Source of the DNA: DASUAS01 sp963756895
Lineage (GTDB): Bacteria > Actinomycetota > Acidimicrobiia > IMCC26256 > DASPTH01
Length of the DNA: 64,000 bases
NCBI GenBank assembly: GCA_963756895.1
Contig: CAVWPI010000004.1
Span: forward strand, 558,001-622,000
Reading direction: 5' to 3'
Below are positions 8,237 to 17,950 of this stretch, one piece after another (position 1 is the first letter of the stretch; each line of letters begins with the position of its first letter). The position numbers and the translations under genes are program-made. The notes below the pieces were generated by a model, which saw nothing but the letters and a program-made list of their open reading frames with translations, did not search any database and had not been told where the DNA came from.

Positions 8237-9148
8237 GTGCCGCAAGCCATCTGGACGGGTTCGATCAGCTTCGGGTTGGTGACGGTGCCCGTGCGCCTCG
8301 TGTCGGCCACGAAGTCGCAGGACGTCCGCTTCAACCAGCTCGAGGCCGAGACCGGTAGCCGCATCCGCTACCGGCGGGTGTCTGAGCAAACCGGTGAAGA
8401 GGTGCCCAACGACCAGATCGTCAAGGGCTACGAGCTCGAGAACGGTCACTACGTGGTGCTCGACAACGACGAGCTCGCCGCGCTCAAGCCGACGGCCAGC
8501 CGCATGATCGAGATCGAGGACTTCGTCGACCTGTCCGAGATCGACCCCGTGTACTTCGAGCAGCCCTACTACCTCGTGCCCGACAAGGACGCCGCCAAGG
8601 CCTACCGCCTCCTGTCGCGCATCATGGAGGACGAGAGCAAGGTGGCGGTCGGACGGTTCGTGCTGCGGTCGAAGGAGTCGCTCGTGGCGATTCGTCCGAT
8701 CGACGGCATGTTGTGCCTCGAGACCATGCGGTACGCCGACGAGGTGCTCGCGGTCGACCGTGAGCTCGTCGACTCCCAGCCCGAGCCGAGCGAGCGGGAG
8801 CTCGACATGGCCCGCCAGCTCGTCGACACGCTCTCGGGGGAGTTCGACCCCGAGAAGTACCACGACGAGTACCGCGAGGAGGTGCTCGCGCTGATCGAGC
8901 GGAAGGCCGCGGGGGAGGAGATCGTCGCCCCGGCGGCGCCCGAGGAGCCGGCCAAGGTGCTCGACCTCATGGCCGCGCTCGAGGCGAGCCTGGCCCGCAC
9001 CGGCGCCAAGCAACCCGGCCGCGGCGCCACCGCCACCAAGCGCCCCGCGAAGAAGGCCGCGGCCAAGAAGGCGCCGGCGAAGACCACCAAGAAGTCGACG
9101 GCCAAGAAGGCCGCGGGCGCCGCCAAGCGCACCCGCAAGTCGGCCTAG
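8237..9148 (+). CDS. ku: Ku protein (non-homologous end joining)
   Basis: A 303-residue bacterial Ku from GTG 8237. The Ku core runs from IWTGSISFGLVTVPVRL to about residue 255, including YFEQPYYLVPDK and IRPIDGMLCLETM. It forms a homodimeric ring that binds DNA ends and recruits LigD activities; the divergent neighbour encodes a LigD-type polymerase. After about residue 262 comes a low-complexity Lys/Ala-rich tail with repeated KKAAAKKAP-like units, ending RKSA. Such tails bind DNA and are known to modulate bridging in actinobacterial Ku. Confidence 0.95.
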   Translation: MPQAIWTGSISFGLVTVPVRLVSATKSQDVRFNQLEAETGSRIRYRRVSEQTGEEVPNDQIVKGYELENGHYVVLDNDELAALKPTASRMIEIEDFVDLSEIDPVYFEQPYYLVPDKDAAKAYRLLSRIMEDESKVAVGRFVLRSKESLVAIRPIDGMLCLETMRYADEVLAVDRELVDSQPEPSERELDMARQLVDTLSGEFDPEKYHDEYREEVLALIERKAAGEEIVAPAAPEEPAKVLDLMAALEASLARTGAKQPGRGATATKRPAKKAAAKKAPAKTTKKSTAKKAAGAAKRTRKSA

Positions 9149-9152
9149 CGGG

Positions 9153-9398
9153 CTAGGACGCGGCGCGAGCAGCCGCGGTCTGGACCCGGCGCGGCCGGCG
9201 TCCCGGGAACTGGCGTCGGCTGACCACGACAACCGCGTGATCGGCCTCGAGCCAGCCGCACTCGCACAGCTCGGCGTCGCCATCGCCCGGGAATGGCGTG
9301 CTCCGGAAGGTGGCGCACGCCTCGAACCGCACCGAATCGGCGCGGAAGACCATCGCGTCGAGCCGGTGGGTGTCGATGCGGAGTAGTCGTGGGCTCAT
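9153..9398 (-). CDS. Small conserved-looking protein with Cys-x-Cys-Gly-Trp motif
   Basis: An 81-residue protein I do not recognise. The ATG at 9398 is preceded by AGGAGG with 8-nt spacing, one of the best ribosome binding sites in the window, which supports a real gene. The sequence has AELCECGWLEADHAVVV in the middle and a basic tail (RRQFPGRRPRRVQTAAARAAS). The CECGW motif plus nearby His could be part of a metal site, as in small regulatory proteins, but there are too few ligands to be sure. It lies convergent to ku with a 4-bp gap. Confidence 0.5.
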   Translation of the reverse strand: MSPRLLRIDTHRLDAMVFRADSVRFEACATFRSTPFPGDGDAELCECGWLEADHAVVVVSRRQFPGRRPRRVQTAAARAAS

Positions 9399-9513
9399 GG
9401 CAAGGGCCTCCTGGGCTGGTCGCCGTCCGCCCCGGCATGAAGCACTGCTTCGAGAATCACAGACGTGTGATTCAGGGGCCAACTGTACATGTGTCGCACC
9501 TTCGCGCCGAGGT

Positions 9514-10521
9514 ATGACACTCATGGACGAGCACGAGAACCCCGAGCCCGGCGTCGCGGTCCGCTTCCTCGACCCCGCGGGCGCCGACGGCTTCACCCGC
9601 CTGGTGCAACGCTGTTACGGCGATTCCTACGACGCGGCCTGGGTCTACGACCCCGACCAGGTGGCCGAGCGCCTCCGCCGGGGGACCCTCTGGTCGACGG
9701 TCGGGGTGGCCGACGACGGCGAGCTGGTCGCCCACGTGGGGCTGGCGCGTGAGCGCTCCGACAGCGAGGTCGCCGAATCGGGCCAGGCGGTGGTGGCCCC
9801 CGAGTACCGCGGTCGCCACCTCTTCACGCTCCTCAAGCGCCGGGCTGCGGATCGAGCTGCCGAGCGCGGTCTCTTCGGTCTCTACAGCGAGGCCACCGCG
9901 GCGCATCCGTACAGCCAACGCGCCAACGTCGCGCTGGGCGCGGTCGAGACCGGACTGCTCATCGGGTACATCCCCGCCACCGTCGAGTACGAGGCCATCG
10001 ACGCGCGCCGGCACCGACAGTCCGTCGTCCTCTACTACCTGAAGACCAACGACGGGCATACGCGGCCCGTGTACGCACCGCCCCGCGATCGGGCGATGGT
10101 CGAACGGATCCTGCAGCGCGCGGGCTTGCGCGGCCGCGTGCGCGACGCCGATTCCGAGTCGCCGTCACCCGCGCGCTCCGACCTCCACGTCGACGACCGC
10201 GCCGATCACAACGACCGCGTCGTGACCGCGCGCACGGTCGGCAACGACCTGCTCGAAGCGATCCTCACGACGCGCGACGAAGCACTCGCGCGCGCGGCCG
10301 ACTGCGTGTACGTCGACCTTCCCCTCGCCGACCCTGGTACCCAGCGTCACGGCGACGGTCTGCGCGAGCTCGGCTTCGCGTTCGGCGGGATCTTCCCGAA
10401 CCGACAGCACGACTGCGACGTGCTGCGGTACCAGTACGTCGAACGGGTGACCCTCGACGCGAGCGACATCGAGCTCGCGTCGGATCACGGGCGCGAGCTG
10501 CTCGACTACGTCACGGCGTGA
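9514..10521 (+). CDS. GNAT-family N-acetyltransferase-like protein
   Basis: A 335-residue protein from ATG 9514 (an in-frame ATG at 9523 is an alternative). Residues about 15-115 form a GNAT domain, with the acetyl-CoA loop VVAPEYRGRHLFTLLKRRA at 93-111. The second half (about 180-335) is a less clear domain that may be a second, degenerate GNAT fold, as in two-domain acyltransferases that act on CoA or carrier-bound substrates. The acceptor cannot be told. Its 3' end overlaps the convergent SPFH gene by 11 bp. Confidence 0.7.
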   Translation: MTLMDEHENPEPGVAVRFLDPAGADGFTRLVQRCYGDSYDAAWVYDPDQVAERLRRGTLWSTVGVADDGELVAHVGLARERSDSEVAESGQAVVAPEYRGRHLFTLLKRRAADRAAERGLFGLYSEATAAHPYSQRANVALGAVETGLLIGYIPATVEYEAIDARRHRQSVVLYYLKTNDGHTRPVYAPPRDRAMVERILQRAGLRGRVRDADSESPSPARSDLHVDDRADHNDRVVTARTVGNDLLEAILTTRDEALARAADCVYVDLPLADPGTQRHGDGLRELGFAFGGIFPNRQHDCDVLRYQYVERVTLDASDIELASDHGRELLDYVTA

Positions 10522-12658
10522 CGATGTCCCCGCCCGTCCCGTCGGGCCGGCTCTCGTCGTCGGCCAGCTCGGCGGCCGCCACGTCGGTGGGCACCCCGGC
10601 GCCGGTGGCGGCATCGTCGTCGGTGGCCACGTCGATCGGGTCGGCCGGCTTCCCGTCGGACTTCGGCGGCGGGACCGGTGCGGCGGGTGGCGCGGTCTTC
10701 CCGTTCGACGAGCCGGTGCCCAGGTAGCGCATCAGCGTGGCCGCCAGGCCGTCGACCGAGCCGCCACCGCCCCCGGTGACCAGCACCTCGGGCACCACCG
10801 TGATGTGGCCGTCGGCCACTGCGTTCGCGACCGCCACCACGGCCGTCGCCGGACCGCCGAGCGCGTCCTTCTGCGCCTCGAAGCCGGTGGCGCGCGCGAG
10901 GCCGAGCGCCTCGGTGGCCTTGGCCTCGGCGAGGCCGATGGCCTGGCGCCGTGACGCCTCCGCCTCACCGGTGAGCTGCACGTAGGCCGCCTCACCCTTC
11001 GCCTCGGCCTCGCGGGCTTGGGCCTCGCTGGACTTGATCTGCACGCCCACCTGGGCCGACGCCAGCTGCGACTGCATGTTGGCGGTGCCCTTCGCCTTCT
11101 CCATCTCGATGCGCGACGTCTCGGCGCGCTGCTGCTCCTCGAACGTCGCCTTCTCCTGGTTGGCGATCTCGCGCTGCGTGAGCACGAGGACCAGTGCCTC
11201 GGGGAACGTGACGTCCTGGATGTACACGCCCTTGGTCTCCACCTCGTACTGGCCGAGGTACCGCGTGATCGCCTCGAACGCCGACGCCTGCACCTCGCGA
11301 CGGGTCTCGATGAACTTCACCGCTTCGAGCGCCTGCAGCGTGTTGCGGAAGTGGTTGCCGACCGCGCTCTGGAGCACCTCGCTGACCAGGTTGCGCATGG
11401 TGCCGACCATGGAGATCACCTTCGGCGCCTTGGTGTCGGGCACGTGGATCTGCACCTGCAGGTCGATCTTGAAGATGAAGCCCTCACGGCTCTTGCCCAC
11501 GATCGACGACAGCTGCGCGTCGAGGTCGTGTGCCTCGGAGGTGGCGTCCGCCCAGTTGAGGGTCAGGATGAACGTGGGCACGATCTCGGCGGCGTAGACG
11601 CGCGGGTTGATCGCGTACTTGCCCGTGCGCAACGGTTCCTGCCAGATGCCTCGATGCCCCGGGCGGACGATCGAGCCGAACTTGAACTCCTCGCCCGACG
11701 TGTCGGCCGTGGGAAGGCCCACAAACCCCTTGATCACCGCGACCTCGCCCTGGTTCACGACCAGCATCGGCACGAGGTCGACGCGCACCAGGAACGGGTT
11801 CAGCAGGTACGCGCCGTAGAGGAGCGTGTCGTGCTGCAGCCCGATCTTGCCGCCGTGATCGAGGAAGGCCTGGAAGTCCTGGTAGTTGTTGTGCAGCGTG
11901 TTCTTGCTGCCGAGCAACAGGTCGATGAGCTCGGCGTCGGTGGTCGTCGTGTTGCCGCCGGCGTTCGACGCCTCGATCGCGGAGACGTCGGCGAAGCCGC
12001 CCAGCCGGCTGGCGATGTCACCCGATGGCAGCGGTTCGCCCTCGAGCGCGGTGACCACGCCGACGAGGTCGACGCCCGCGTCGGGTGCGATCACCACGAC
12101 GCGGAGCTGATCGGCGGACAGCCCGAACGACTCCGGCGTGAGCACGCCACCCCGGGACTGGCCGGCCAGTTCGGGCGACACCGGCTGGCCGTAGACGGTC
12201 TGGGGCGTGAGGACGAGGAACGCCACCGGGTGGACCGGGACGAGCGTGCCCGGTGGGAGCACCGGTCGTTGGACGCCCTTCTGCCCGCCCACGTCCACAA
12301 AGGTCCGGAGACTCGAGAAGTTGGCGAGCTCGGGCTTGTACACCGCGCTCTTGGCGCCGATCGGGAGCGGATCGCCGACCTGGGCGATGACCACGCCGAT
12401 CTCACCCGCCGGAACCTGCACCCACGGGAACTTCTTGACTCCGAAGACCGGCCACAGCTTGAAGCGCAATCCCGGCATGAGCATGTCGGCCTGGTAGCCG
12501 GCCTCGCCGCGGAAGGCGATCGGGTTGTCCTCGCTGAGCTTCCGGACCGCGAAGCGCTTGGAGACCAGACCGACCTGCGCCGCACCGATCGAGTGGAACG
12601 ACTTCCAGATCGCGATCACGATGATCGCGAGCACGACGACGCCGACGATGATTTCCAC
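10511..12658 (-). CDS. SPFH (flotillin/prohibitin-like) domain membrane protein
   Basis: A 715-residue protein from GTG 12658, preceded by GGGAGG. Residues 1-18 (EIIVGVVVLAIIVIAIW) are a membrane anchor. The SPFH domain follows (VPAGEIGVVIAQVG, later VEVLTRDGF-like strands and YLGQYEVETKGVYIQDV). Between them is a long insertion of about 150 residues. Residues about 480-610 form a charged coiled coil (EEQQRAETSRIEMEKAKG, EAQAREAEAKGEA), then a Gly/Pro/Ala-rich tail. Such proteins oligomerise on membranes and are linked to membrane-domain organisation and stress. No NfeD partner gene is nearby. Confidence 0.85.
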   Translation of the reverse strand: MEIIVGVVVLAIIVIAIWKSFHSIGAAQVGLVSKRFAVRKLSEDNPIAFRGEAGYQADMLMPGLRFKLWPVFGVKKFPWVQVPAGEIGVVIAQVGDPLPIGAKSAVYKPELANFSSLRTFVDVGGQKGVQRPVLPPGTLVPVHPVAFLVLTPQTVYGQPVSPELAGQSRGGVLTPESFGLSADQLRVVVIAPDAGVDLVGVVTALEGEPLPSGDIASRLGGFADVSAIEASNAGGNTTTTDAELIDLLLGSKNTLHNNYQDFQAFLDHGGKIGLQHDTLLYGAYLLNPFLVRVDLVPMLVVNQGEVAVIKGFVGLPTADTSGEEFKFGSIVRPGHRGIWQEPLRTGKYAINPRVYAAEIVPTFILTLNWADATSEAHDLDAQLSSIVGKSREGFIFKIDLQVQIHVPDTKAPKVISMVGTMRNLVSEVLQSAVGNHFRNTLQALEAVKFIETRREVQASAFEAITRYLGQYEVETKGVYIQDVTFPEALVLVLTQREIANQEKATFEEQQRAETSRIEMEKAKGTANMQSQLASAQVGVQIKSSEAQAREAEAKGEAAYVQLTGEAEASRRQAIGLAEAKATEALGLARATGFEAQKDALGGPATAVVAVANAVADGHITVVPEVLVTGGGGGSVDGLAATLMRYLGTGSSNGKTAPPAAPVPPPKSDGKPADPIDVATDDDAATGAGVPTDVAAAELADDESRPDGTGGDIVTP

Positions 12659-12746
12659 GCCCACCTCCCGCACCTCAGGTGCCGAGGGCTTCTGATCGAG
12701 GCTCCGGAACCTCCGGCCCCTGGCTCGGATCGTACAGTGAGTGTCG

Positions 12747-12983
12747 ATGCATCCGTCAGCGGCCGCCGGCCTCTTCGCGGCCGCGGCAACCGCCACGACC
12801 GGTGCGGGCCCCGACGTCACCGACCTGGTGCGCGTCCGACCGAACGCGCACGACCCGAGTTGGCCGCCCGTCCTCGTGTTCTGCGTCGTGGTCGTCGTGT
12901 TCGGCGGGTTGTTCGCCGCCGTGGTGTTCCTGCGACGCGCCTGGGATGCCGCCCACGCGACTTCGGGACCGCTCGATGGCTGA
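12747..12983 (+). CDS. Small single-pass membrane protein
   Basis: A 78-residue protein from ATG 12747 (a GTG at 12741 would add two residues). It has a short Ala-rich N-terminal stretch, a Pro-containing segment, and one strong membrane helix at about residues 41-64 (PVLVFCVVVVVFGGLFAAVVFL). A short charged tail follows. Its stop overlaps the start of the acyltransferase gene by 8 bp, so the two are coupled. A TACAGT box sits 8 nt before the ATG, suggesting a leaderless transcript. Function unknown; it could anchor or partner the acyltransferase. Confidence 0.6.
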   Translation: MHPSAAAGLFAAAATATTGAGPDVTDLVRVRPNAHDPSWPPVLVFCVVVVVFGGLFAAVVFLRRAWDAAHATSGPLDG

Positions 12984-13692
12984 TCCGTCCACGGGACCCT
13001 GGGAGCGTTGGATCGAGCATGCCCAGGTCGCGGCCGGCGACGCCATCCGCGTCGGGTGGCAGCGGATCGAACGGCTCGGCACCATCGGCCCGCGCAGCCG
13101 GCGGGCGCGTGCTTTCCGTCGGTTCGGCGCCGGCTCCGCGATCTGCTTCCCCGTGGCCGCGCTCTACGGCGAGGAGTACATCGAGCTCGGCGAGGGCTGC
13201 ATCATCGGGCCCTACTGCTCGCTGTCAGCGGGCGTGATGCCCGGTCAGGTGCTCGACCACTCGCCCGTGGTCACGATCGGCGACCGCGTCCTCATCGGCA
13301 AGGGGAGCGGGATCGTCGGCCACCACACGGTCGAGATCGGCGACGACGTGTTCACGGGTCACCACGTGTACATCACCGACGCCAACCACGGCTACGAGGA
13401 CATCTCCGTGGCCCTCGGCAAGCAGTTCGCGGCCTCCCGACCCGTGCGCATCGGCAGCGGGTCGTGGCTGGGGCACGGCACCGTCGTGCTGCCGGGATCC
13501 GACATCGGGCGCAACGTCGCGGTGGGTGCGGGCTCCGTGGTCACCGGCGCGCTCCCCGACTTCAGCGTCGCGGTCGGCAACCCGGCGCGTGTGATCCGCC
13601 AGTACGTCCAGGGTCAGGGGTGGGTGCGCACCGAGCCCGGCGCCGACCACGGCGCCGGGCACGGCACGGGTCACGCCGCCGGCGACGGGTAG
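12976..13692 (+). CDS. Left-handed beta-helix (hexapeptide repeat) acyltransferase
   Basis: A 238-residue protein from ATG 12976. Residues about 65-200 are hexapeptide repeats (IELGEGCIIGPYC, VTIGDRVLIGKGSGIVGH, VEIGDDVFTGHHVYITDANHGYEDI, IGSGSWLGHGTVVLPGSDIG, VAVGAGSVVTG). These form the triangular helix of the LacA/maltose acetyltransferase-type family. TDANHGYED carries the catalytic His expected for acetyl transfer. The substrate is probably a sugar or cell-surface glycan. A His/Gly-rich C-terminal tail (GADHGAGHGTGHAAG) could bind metal. Confidence 0.85.
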   Translation: MADPSTGPWERWIEHAQVAAGDAIRVGWQRIERLGTIGPRSRRARAFRRFGAGSAICFPVAALYGEEYIELGEGCIIGPYCSLSAGVMPGQVLDHSPVVTIGDRVLIGKGSGIVGHHTVEIGDDVFTGHHVYITDANHGYEDISVALGKQFAASRPVRIGSGSWLGHGTVVLPGSDIGRNVAVGAGSVVTGALPDFSVAVGNPARVIRQYVQGQGWVRTEPGADHGAGHGTGHAAGDG

Positions 13693-15311
13693 CTGGGCGG
13701 CTCGTCTTCCGGCGGCAGCGTGTCGAGCACCGCTGACGACGTCTTCGGATCGAACAGCGTGATCTGTGCCTTGGGCCACTGGCCGGGGAGGTACCGCGTG
13801 CCGTCGTCGGCGTAGCGGTAGAGGCCGGTGCCCTCGCGTCCGACCTCGTCGGCGCCCTTGGCCTGCGGATCCCACCAGATCACGGTGGCGTCGTCGCCCC
13901 CGGTGAGGTCGATGCCCTTCCAGATGCCGTGCTTCCCCCAGGACAGGTGGAGGCGCGTCGGCGTCGTCGTCGCAGCCGGCGGGAAGCGGTCGAGCCCGGC
14001 CGCGAACGTCTTGGCGGTCAACTTCGCGCCGGCCAGGTGCACGCCGGTGAAGAACAGGAGCGGGGCCTGGACGAGCTCCCGGAACGTCTTGGCCTGGGGT
14101 GGGTGCCCGGTCTGCCAGGTGATGAGGTTGCCCAGCTCGTCGACGTCGTCGGCGGTGCGCGCCGGCAACAACGACACGCCGAACGCGTGCGCCCACTGCT
14201 GCTGGTCGTACTGGCGACCGAACACCGCGGTGTCGGTGAACGCGTAGCCGAGCACGACCCACTCGGGGAACCAGTCCTGCGCGGTCGCCTCCTGGGTCAG
14301 GAACGTGGGGAACACGGGGTCGCCCGCGAGGATCACGCTGGTGACGTCGGCGCTCTTCAGCTTGGCGACGATCGTGCGCGCGTCCTGCTGCGCAGTGGCG
14401 ATGTCGAGCGAGTACGGCACGGTGGTCGCGGGCTTGACGCCGTAGGACGCGAGGCGCGCTTCGAAGTGCTTCACACTCTTGGCGAACGTGCCGGCGTCGT
14501 CGTCGTAGTGCACGACCCCGAAGACGCGCCGCTTCGACCGCAGCGCGTCCCCGGCGTACGCGGCCTTGCCGGTGCCGAGCTGCTTGCCGACGAACGCGGC
14601 CCAGTGTTCGCTCGCCTGTTCCGGCGACGCCGTGGTCGGCCACACGTAGGGCGCGTGGCGGTCGAGGAACGACTGCGGTTCGGCGATCACGCAGTCACCC
14701 ACGCAGAGGACGTCGCGTGCCGCCAGCTCGTCGGCGTACGCGGTGGTCTGGCCCGGGCCGCCGAACGACGCGAACGCGTGCAGCTCGGTGGCGACCTTGA
14801 TCGCGTCGGCCTTGGCCGCGACGGCGTCGTCGGGCGCGCCACTCGCCTTGATCGTGACCAGCTTGACCGTCCGCCCGGAGAGCTCGTAGTGGGCGGAGAA
14901 GTAGTCGACGTAGTCCTGGGTGGTGTCGCGCTCCGTGGCCAGGCTCTCGTCGCTCCCGGTGTCCTCGAAGAACGCCTGCTGCAGCAGGTCGGGCTGGGCC
15001 TGGTACAGCGCCACGGTGATGGTGTCCGCGGTGACGCCCGGCGCGGTTGCGCCGCCGTTGTCGCCGCCCTTCCACGGGGCCACGCACGGGGGCGCGTAGC
15101 CACTCGGCACCGCGACCTTCCCGGTGGTCGTGTCGCACTTCGGGCCCCAGTCGACGTCCTTGCCCTGCGCCTTCGCCTGGTCGAAGGTGAGTGGCCCGGC
15201 AGACCCGACGCCCGAGCCGCTCGCGGCGCCGCTGGGCGCGGCGTTCACTGCGAGCGTGCCCGCGACCGCGAGCGCGACGATCACACCGGTGAGACGACGG
15301 GGAGGAAGCAC
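13671..15311 (-). CDS. Periplasmic-binding (Leu/Ile/Val receptor-type) substrate-binding protein of ABC importer
   Basis: A 546-residue exported protein from GTG 15311. A signal peptide spans about residues 1-29 (RRLTGVIVALAVAGTLAVNAAPSGAA). The mature part is a type I periplasmic-binding fold: VTADTITVALYQAQPD, YFSAHYELSGRTVKLVTIKA, AFASFGGPGQTTAYADELAARDVLCVG and VVHYDDDAGTFAKSVKHFE. It is about 150 residues longer than classical LivJ. It follows the Liv-type permease/ATPase genes by 37 bp in the same direction, so it is the cognate solute receptor, perhaps for amino acids, amides or short organic acids. Its 3' end overlaps the convergent acyltransferase gene by 22 bp. Confidence 0.85.
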   Translation of the reverse strand: MLPPRRLTGVIVALAVAGTLAVNAAPSGAASGSGVGSAGPLTFDQAKAQGKDVDWGPKCDTTTGKVAVPSGYAPPCVAPWKGGDNGGATAPGVTADTITVALYQAQPDLLQQAFFEDTGSDESLATERDTTQDYVDYFSAHYELSGRTVKLVTIKASGAPDDAVAAKADAIKVATELHAFASFGGPGQTTAYADELAARDVLCVGDCVIAEPQSFLDRHAPYVWPTTASPEQASEHWAAFVGKQLGTGKAAYAGDALRSKRRVFGVVHYDDDAGTFAKSVKHFEARLASYGVKPATTVPYSLDIATAQQDARTIVAKLKSADVTSVILAGDPVFPTFLTQEATAQDWFPEWVVLGYAFTDTAVFGRQYDQQQWAHAFGVSLLPARTADDVDELGNLITWQTGHPPQAKTFRELVQAPLLFFTGVHLAGAKLTAKTFAAGLDRFPPAATTTPTRLHLSWGKHGIWKGIDLTGGDDATVIWWDPQAKGADEVGREGTGLYRYADDGTRYLPGQWPKAQITLFDPKTSSAVLDTLPPEDEPPSYPSPAA

Positions 15312-15348
15312 GGGCGCGATGGTCGCGCACCGAGCGGTCCTGGCGGGG

Positions 15349-17950
15349 TCATGCGCCGAGATAGGCGGTCATCACCGCGGGATCGGTGAGGACCCCGTGG
15401 GGGCTCCCGTCGGCGACGACACGGCCCTGGTCGAGGGCCACGATGCGGTCGGCGACGTCGCCCAGCACCCCGAGATCGTGCTCCACGACGAGCACCGCGG
15501 CGTCGAGCCCGTCGCGCACCTCGGTCAGCAACGGCCCGAGCGCCTCGGCGTCGCGCTGGGCCACGCCGGACGCAGGTTCGTCGAGGAGCAGGACCGTCGG
15601 CTCGTGCGCGAGCACGCACGCGAGGTCGACGATGCGGCGCGTCCCGGTGGAGAGCTCGTGACCGAAGCGGTCGGCATAGGGGCCGAGACGCAGCCGGTCG
15701 ACGAGCTCGTCGACGCGTGCGCGGATGGTCGCTTCGGAGCGGGAGACGGCGGGGAGGTGGAGCGCGGCGGCGACCGGATTGCGGACGCGCACCGAACGCT
15801 CGCACGCGACGGCGATGGTCTCACGCACGGTCAGGGCGGGGAAGAGCCGGCCGTCCTGGAACGAACGTCCGAGCCCGAGCGAGGCACGCGCGTGTGCGGC
15901 GCGACGCGCGCGTCACGTCGCGCGCCGCCGTGTCGGGTTCGGCACGCAGCATGATCGTGCCGGCGTCGGGGCGGACGAACCCCGAGATGGTGTCGAACAG
16001 CGTGGTCTTGCCGGCGCCGTTCGGCCCGATCACGCCGACGATCTCGCCGCGGGCGACGGAGAGCGAAACGCCGGTGAGTGCGTCGACTCCACCGAAGCGC
16101 ACGCACACGTCGAGCAGCGCGAGCGCGGGCGCGGGCGCGCCGGTCGTGCTCGGCTCGGCCTCGGGTCGGGCAGCGGCGTGCGTCCGCACCGCAGCCGCCG
16201 CCCCGAGGAAGGTCGCGCGCACCAGGTCGGGCCGCTCGAGCAAGCCTGCGGGCGTGCCGCGGTAGCGGACCGTGCCCTGGTCGAGGAAGACGGCGCGGTC
16301 GGCGAGCTCCACCGCGCGGTCGATCGACTGCTCCACCACGACCACCGCCCCGCCGGCGTCCCGAACGGATCGCAGCCGGTCCTGCACCCGGCGGGTGGCC
16401 TCGGGCGCGAGGCCGAGGGTGAGTTCGTCGACCAGGAGCAGCCGGGGCGCGGCGGCCAGGGCCATCGCGAGGGTGAGCATGTGCTGCTCGCCGCCGGACA
16501 GGTCGCCGGCGCGCTGTGCGGTCCTCGTTCCGAGGCCCGGGAACAGCTCGAGCGCGTCCGCCAGCGCGCTTCGTGACGCGGCGCGGTCGCGGACGCGCCA
16601 GGTGGCGAGGCGCAGGTTCTCCCGCACCGTGAGCGTGGGGAACACCCCGTGCTCGGCCGGAGCCTCGGCGAGGCCATGGGTCACGACCTGGTCGGCACGG
16701 GTGCGGGTGGTGTCGACGCCGTCGATGGTGATGCGACCGGCGCGAGGGCGGTGGAGGCCCGCGATCGCGTCCAGCAGCGTCGACTTCCCCGAGCCGTTCG
16801 TGCCGAGCAGTGCGACGATCTCGCCCGCATGCGCGTCGAGGTCGATGCCGTCGAGCACGGGCACGCCGTCGTGTTCGACGTCGAGCCCACGCACCTGCAG
16901 CAACGCGTCGCTGGACTCCCGCGTCGGCGTCGACACGGCTCGCTCGGGCTCCCGCCCCACGGTGCCGGTGAGCGCAGGCGCCGGGATGCCGCGCCGCCGT
17001 GCCACCCACCGGAGGAGCAGGTCGCGCGCGTCGGCGAGCGCAGCGCCGAGTCCGCCGCGGAACACGAGGAGGACGACGAGCATCCCGGCCCCCGTCGCCA
17101 GGATCTGCCAGTCGACCGGGAGCCACCACGTCACGCCGCGCACGAAGAGCGCGCCGAGGAGCGCCCCGGGCACCGAGCCGAGACCGCCGACCACCACCAT
17201 GGTGAAGACCACCAGGCTCTCGCCCGCGCCGTAGGAGTCGAGCTGGAGCCCGTTCTGCTGGTGCACGAAGAGCGCGCCCGCCGATGCGGCGAGGAAGCCC
17301 GACACCGCGAACGCCTGCAGCGTGGTGGTGCGCGGATTCACGCCGAACGCGCTCGCGGCGCGGTCGTTCTCGCGGATCGCGACGAGGGCGCGTCCGGTCC
17401 GGCTCCGACGGATGCCGACGACGGCCGCGATCACGAGCGCCAGCGCCACGAGACAGAGGACGTAGTAGCGCGACTCGGTGTTCACGTCGATCACGCCGAA
17501 CAGATGCGGGCGCTCGACTCGTGGTGGTGGCAACCAGTCGAAGCGGGTGCCGTCACCGAAGATGCGGGGGCTCAACAGCCATGCCGTCGTCGCCAGCCCG
17601 AACGCGAGGGTGATGACGGCGAGGGTGAGCCCGCGTCGGCGCAGCACGGGCAGGCCGATGAGCGCGGCGAGGGCGGCCCCGACCACTCCGGCGCCGAGCA
17701 GACCCAGTGCGAGGTCCCAACCGAGGCGAGCGGTGAGTGACGCGCCCACCGCGGCACCGACGGCTACGAACGCCATCTGTCCGAGGCTGATCTCACCGGC
17801 CCAACCCGTCAGCACGACGAGCGAGAGGGCGATGATCCCGTACACCACCGCGACCGCGGCGAGGTTGGTGCGGCTCTCGGTGAACACGACCGGCACGAGC
17901 ACGAGCGTGACCGCGACGAGGGCCAGGAGCGTTGCCCGCGCGATCCGCAC
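15349..17950 (-). CDS. Fused Liv-type ABC importer: LivM-like permease + LivF-like ATPase + LivG-like ATPase, apparent frameshift
   Basis: One open frame from GTG 17950 encodes a LivM-type permease (residues 1-315, about nine membrane helices, GWAGEISLGQMAF and AIRENDRAASAFGV). It runs straight into an ATPase (349-590; Walker A GTNGSGKST at 383-391, signature LSGGEQ at 484-489, Walker B LLLVDEL). A second ATPase follows (from about 610; Walker A GPNGAGKTT at 642-650). The frame breaks near 15895. The rest of the second ATPase reads in another frame from 15828 to 15349 (signature LSTGTRR, Walker B VLLLDEPASG, HDLGVLGDVADRI). Joined length is about 867 residues. The first ATPase has DEL instead of DEP after Walker B. 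Confidence 0.85.

Noticed and set aside
11018..13237. Open frame of 739 codons on the plus strand
   Set aside because: Antisense to the SPFH protein; its late part overlaps real genes in a different frame.
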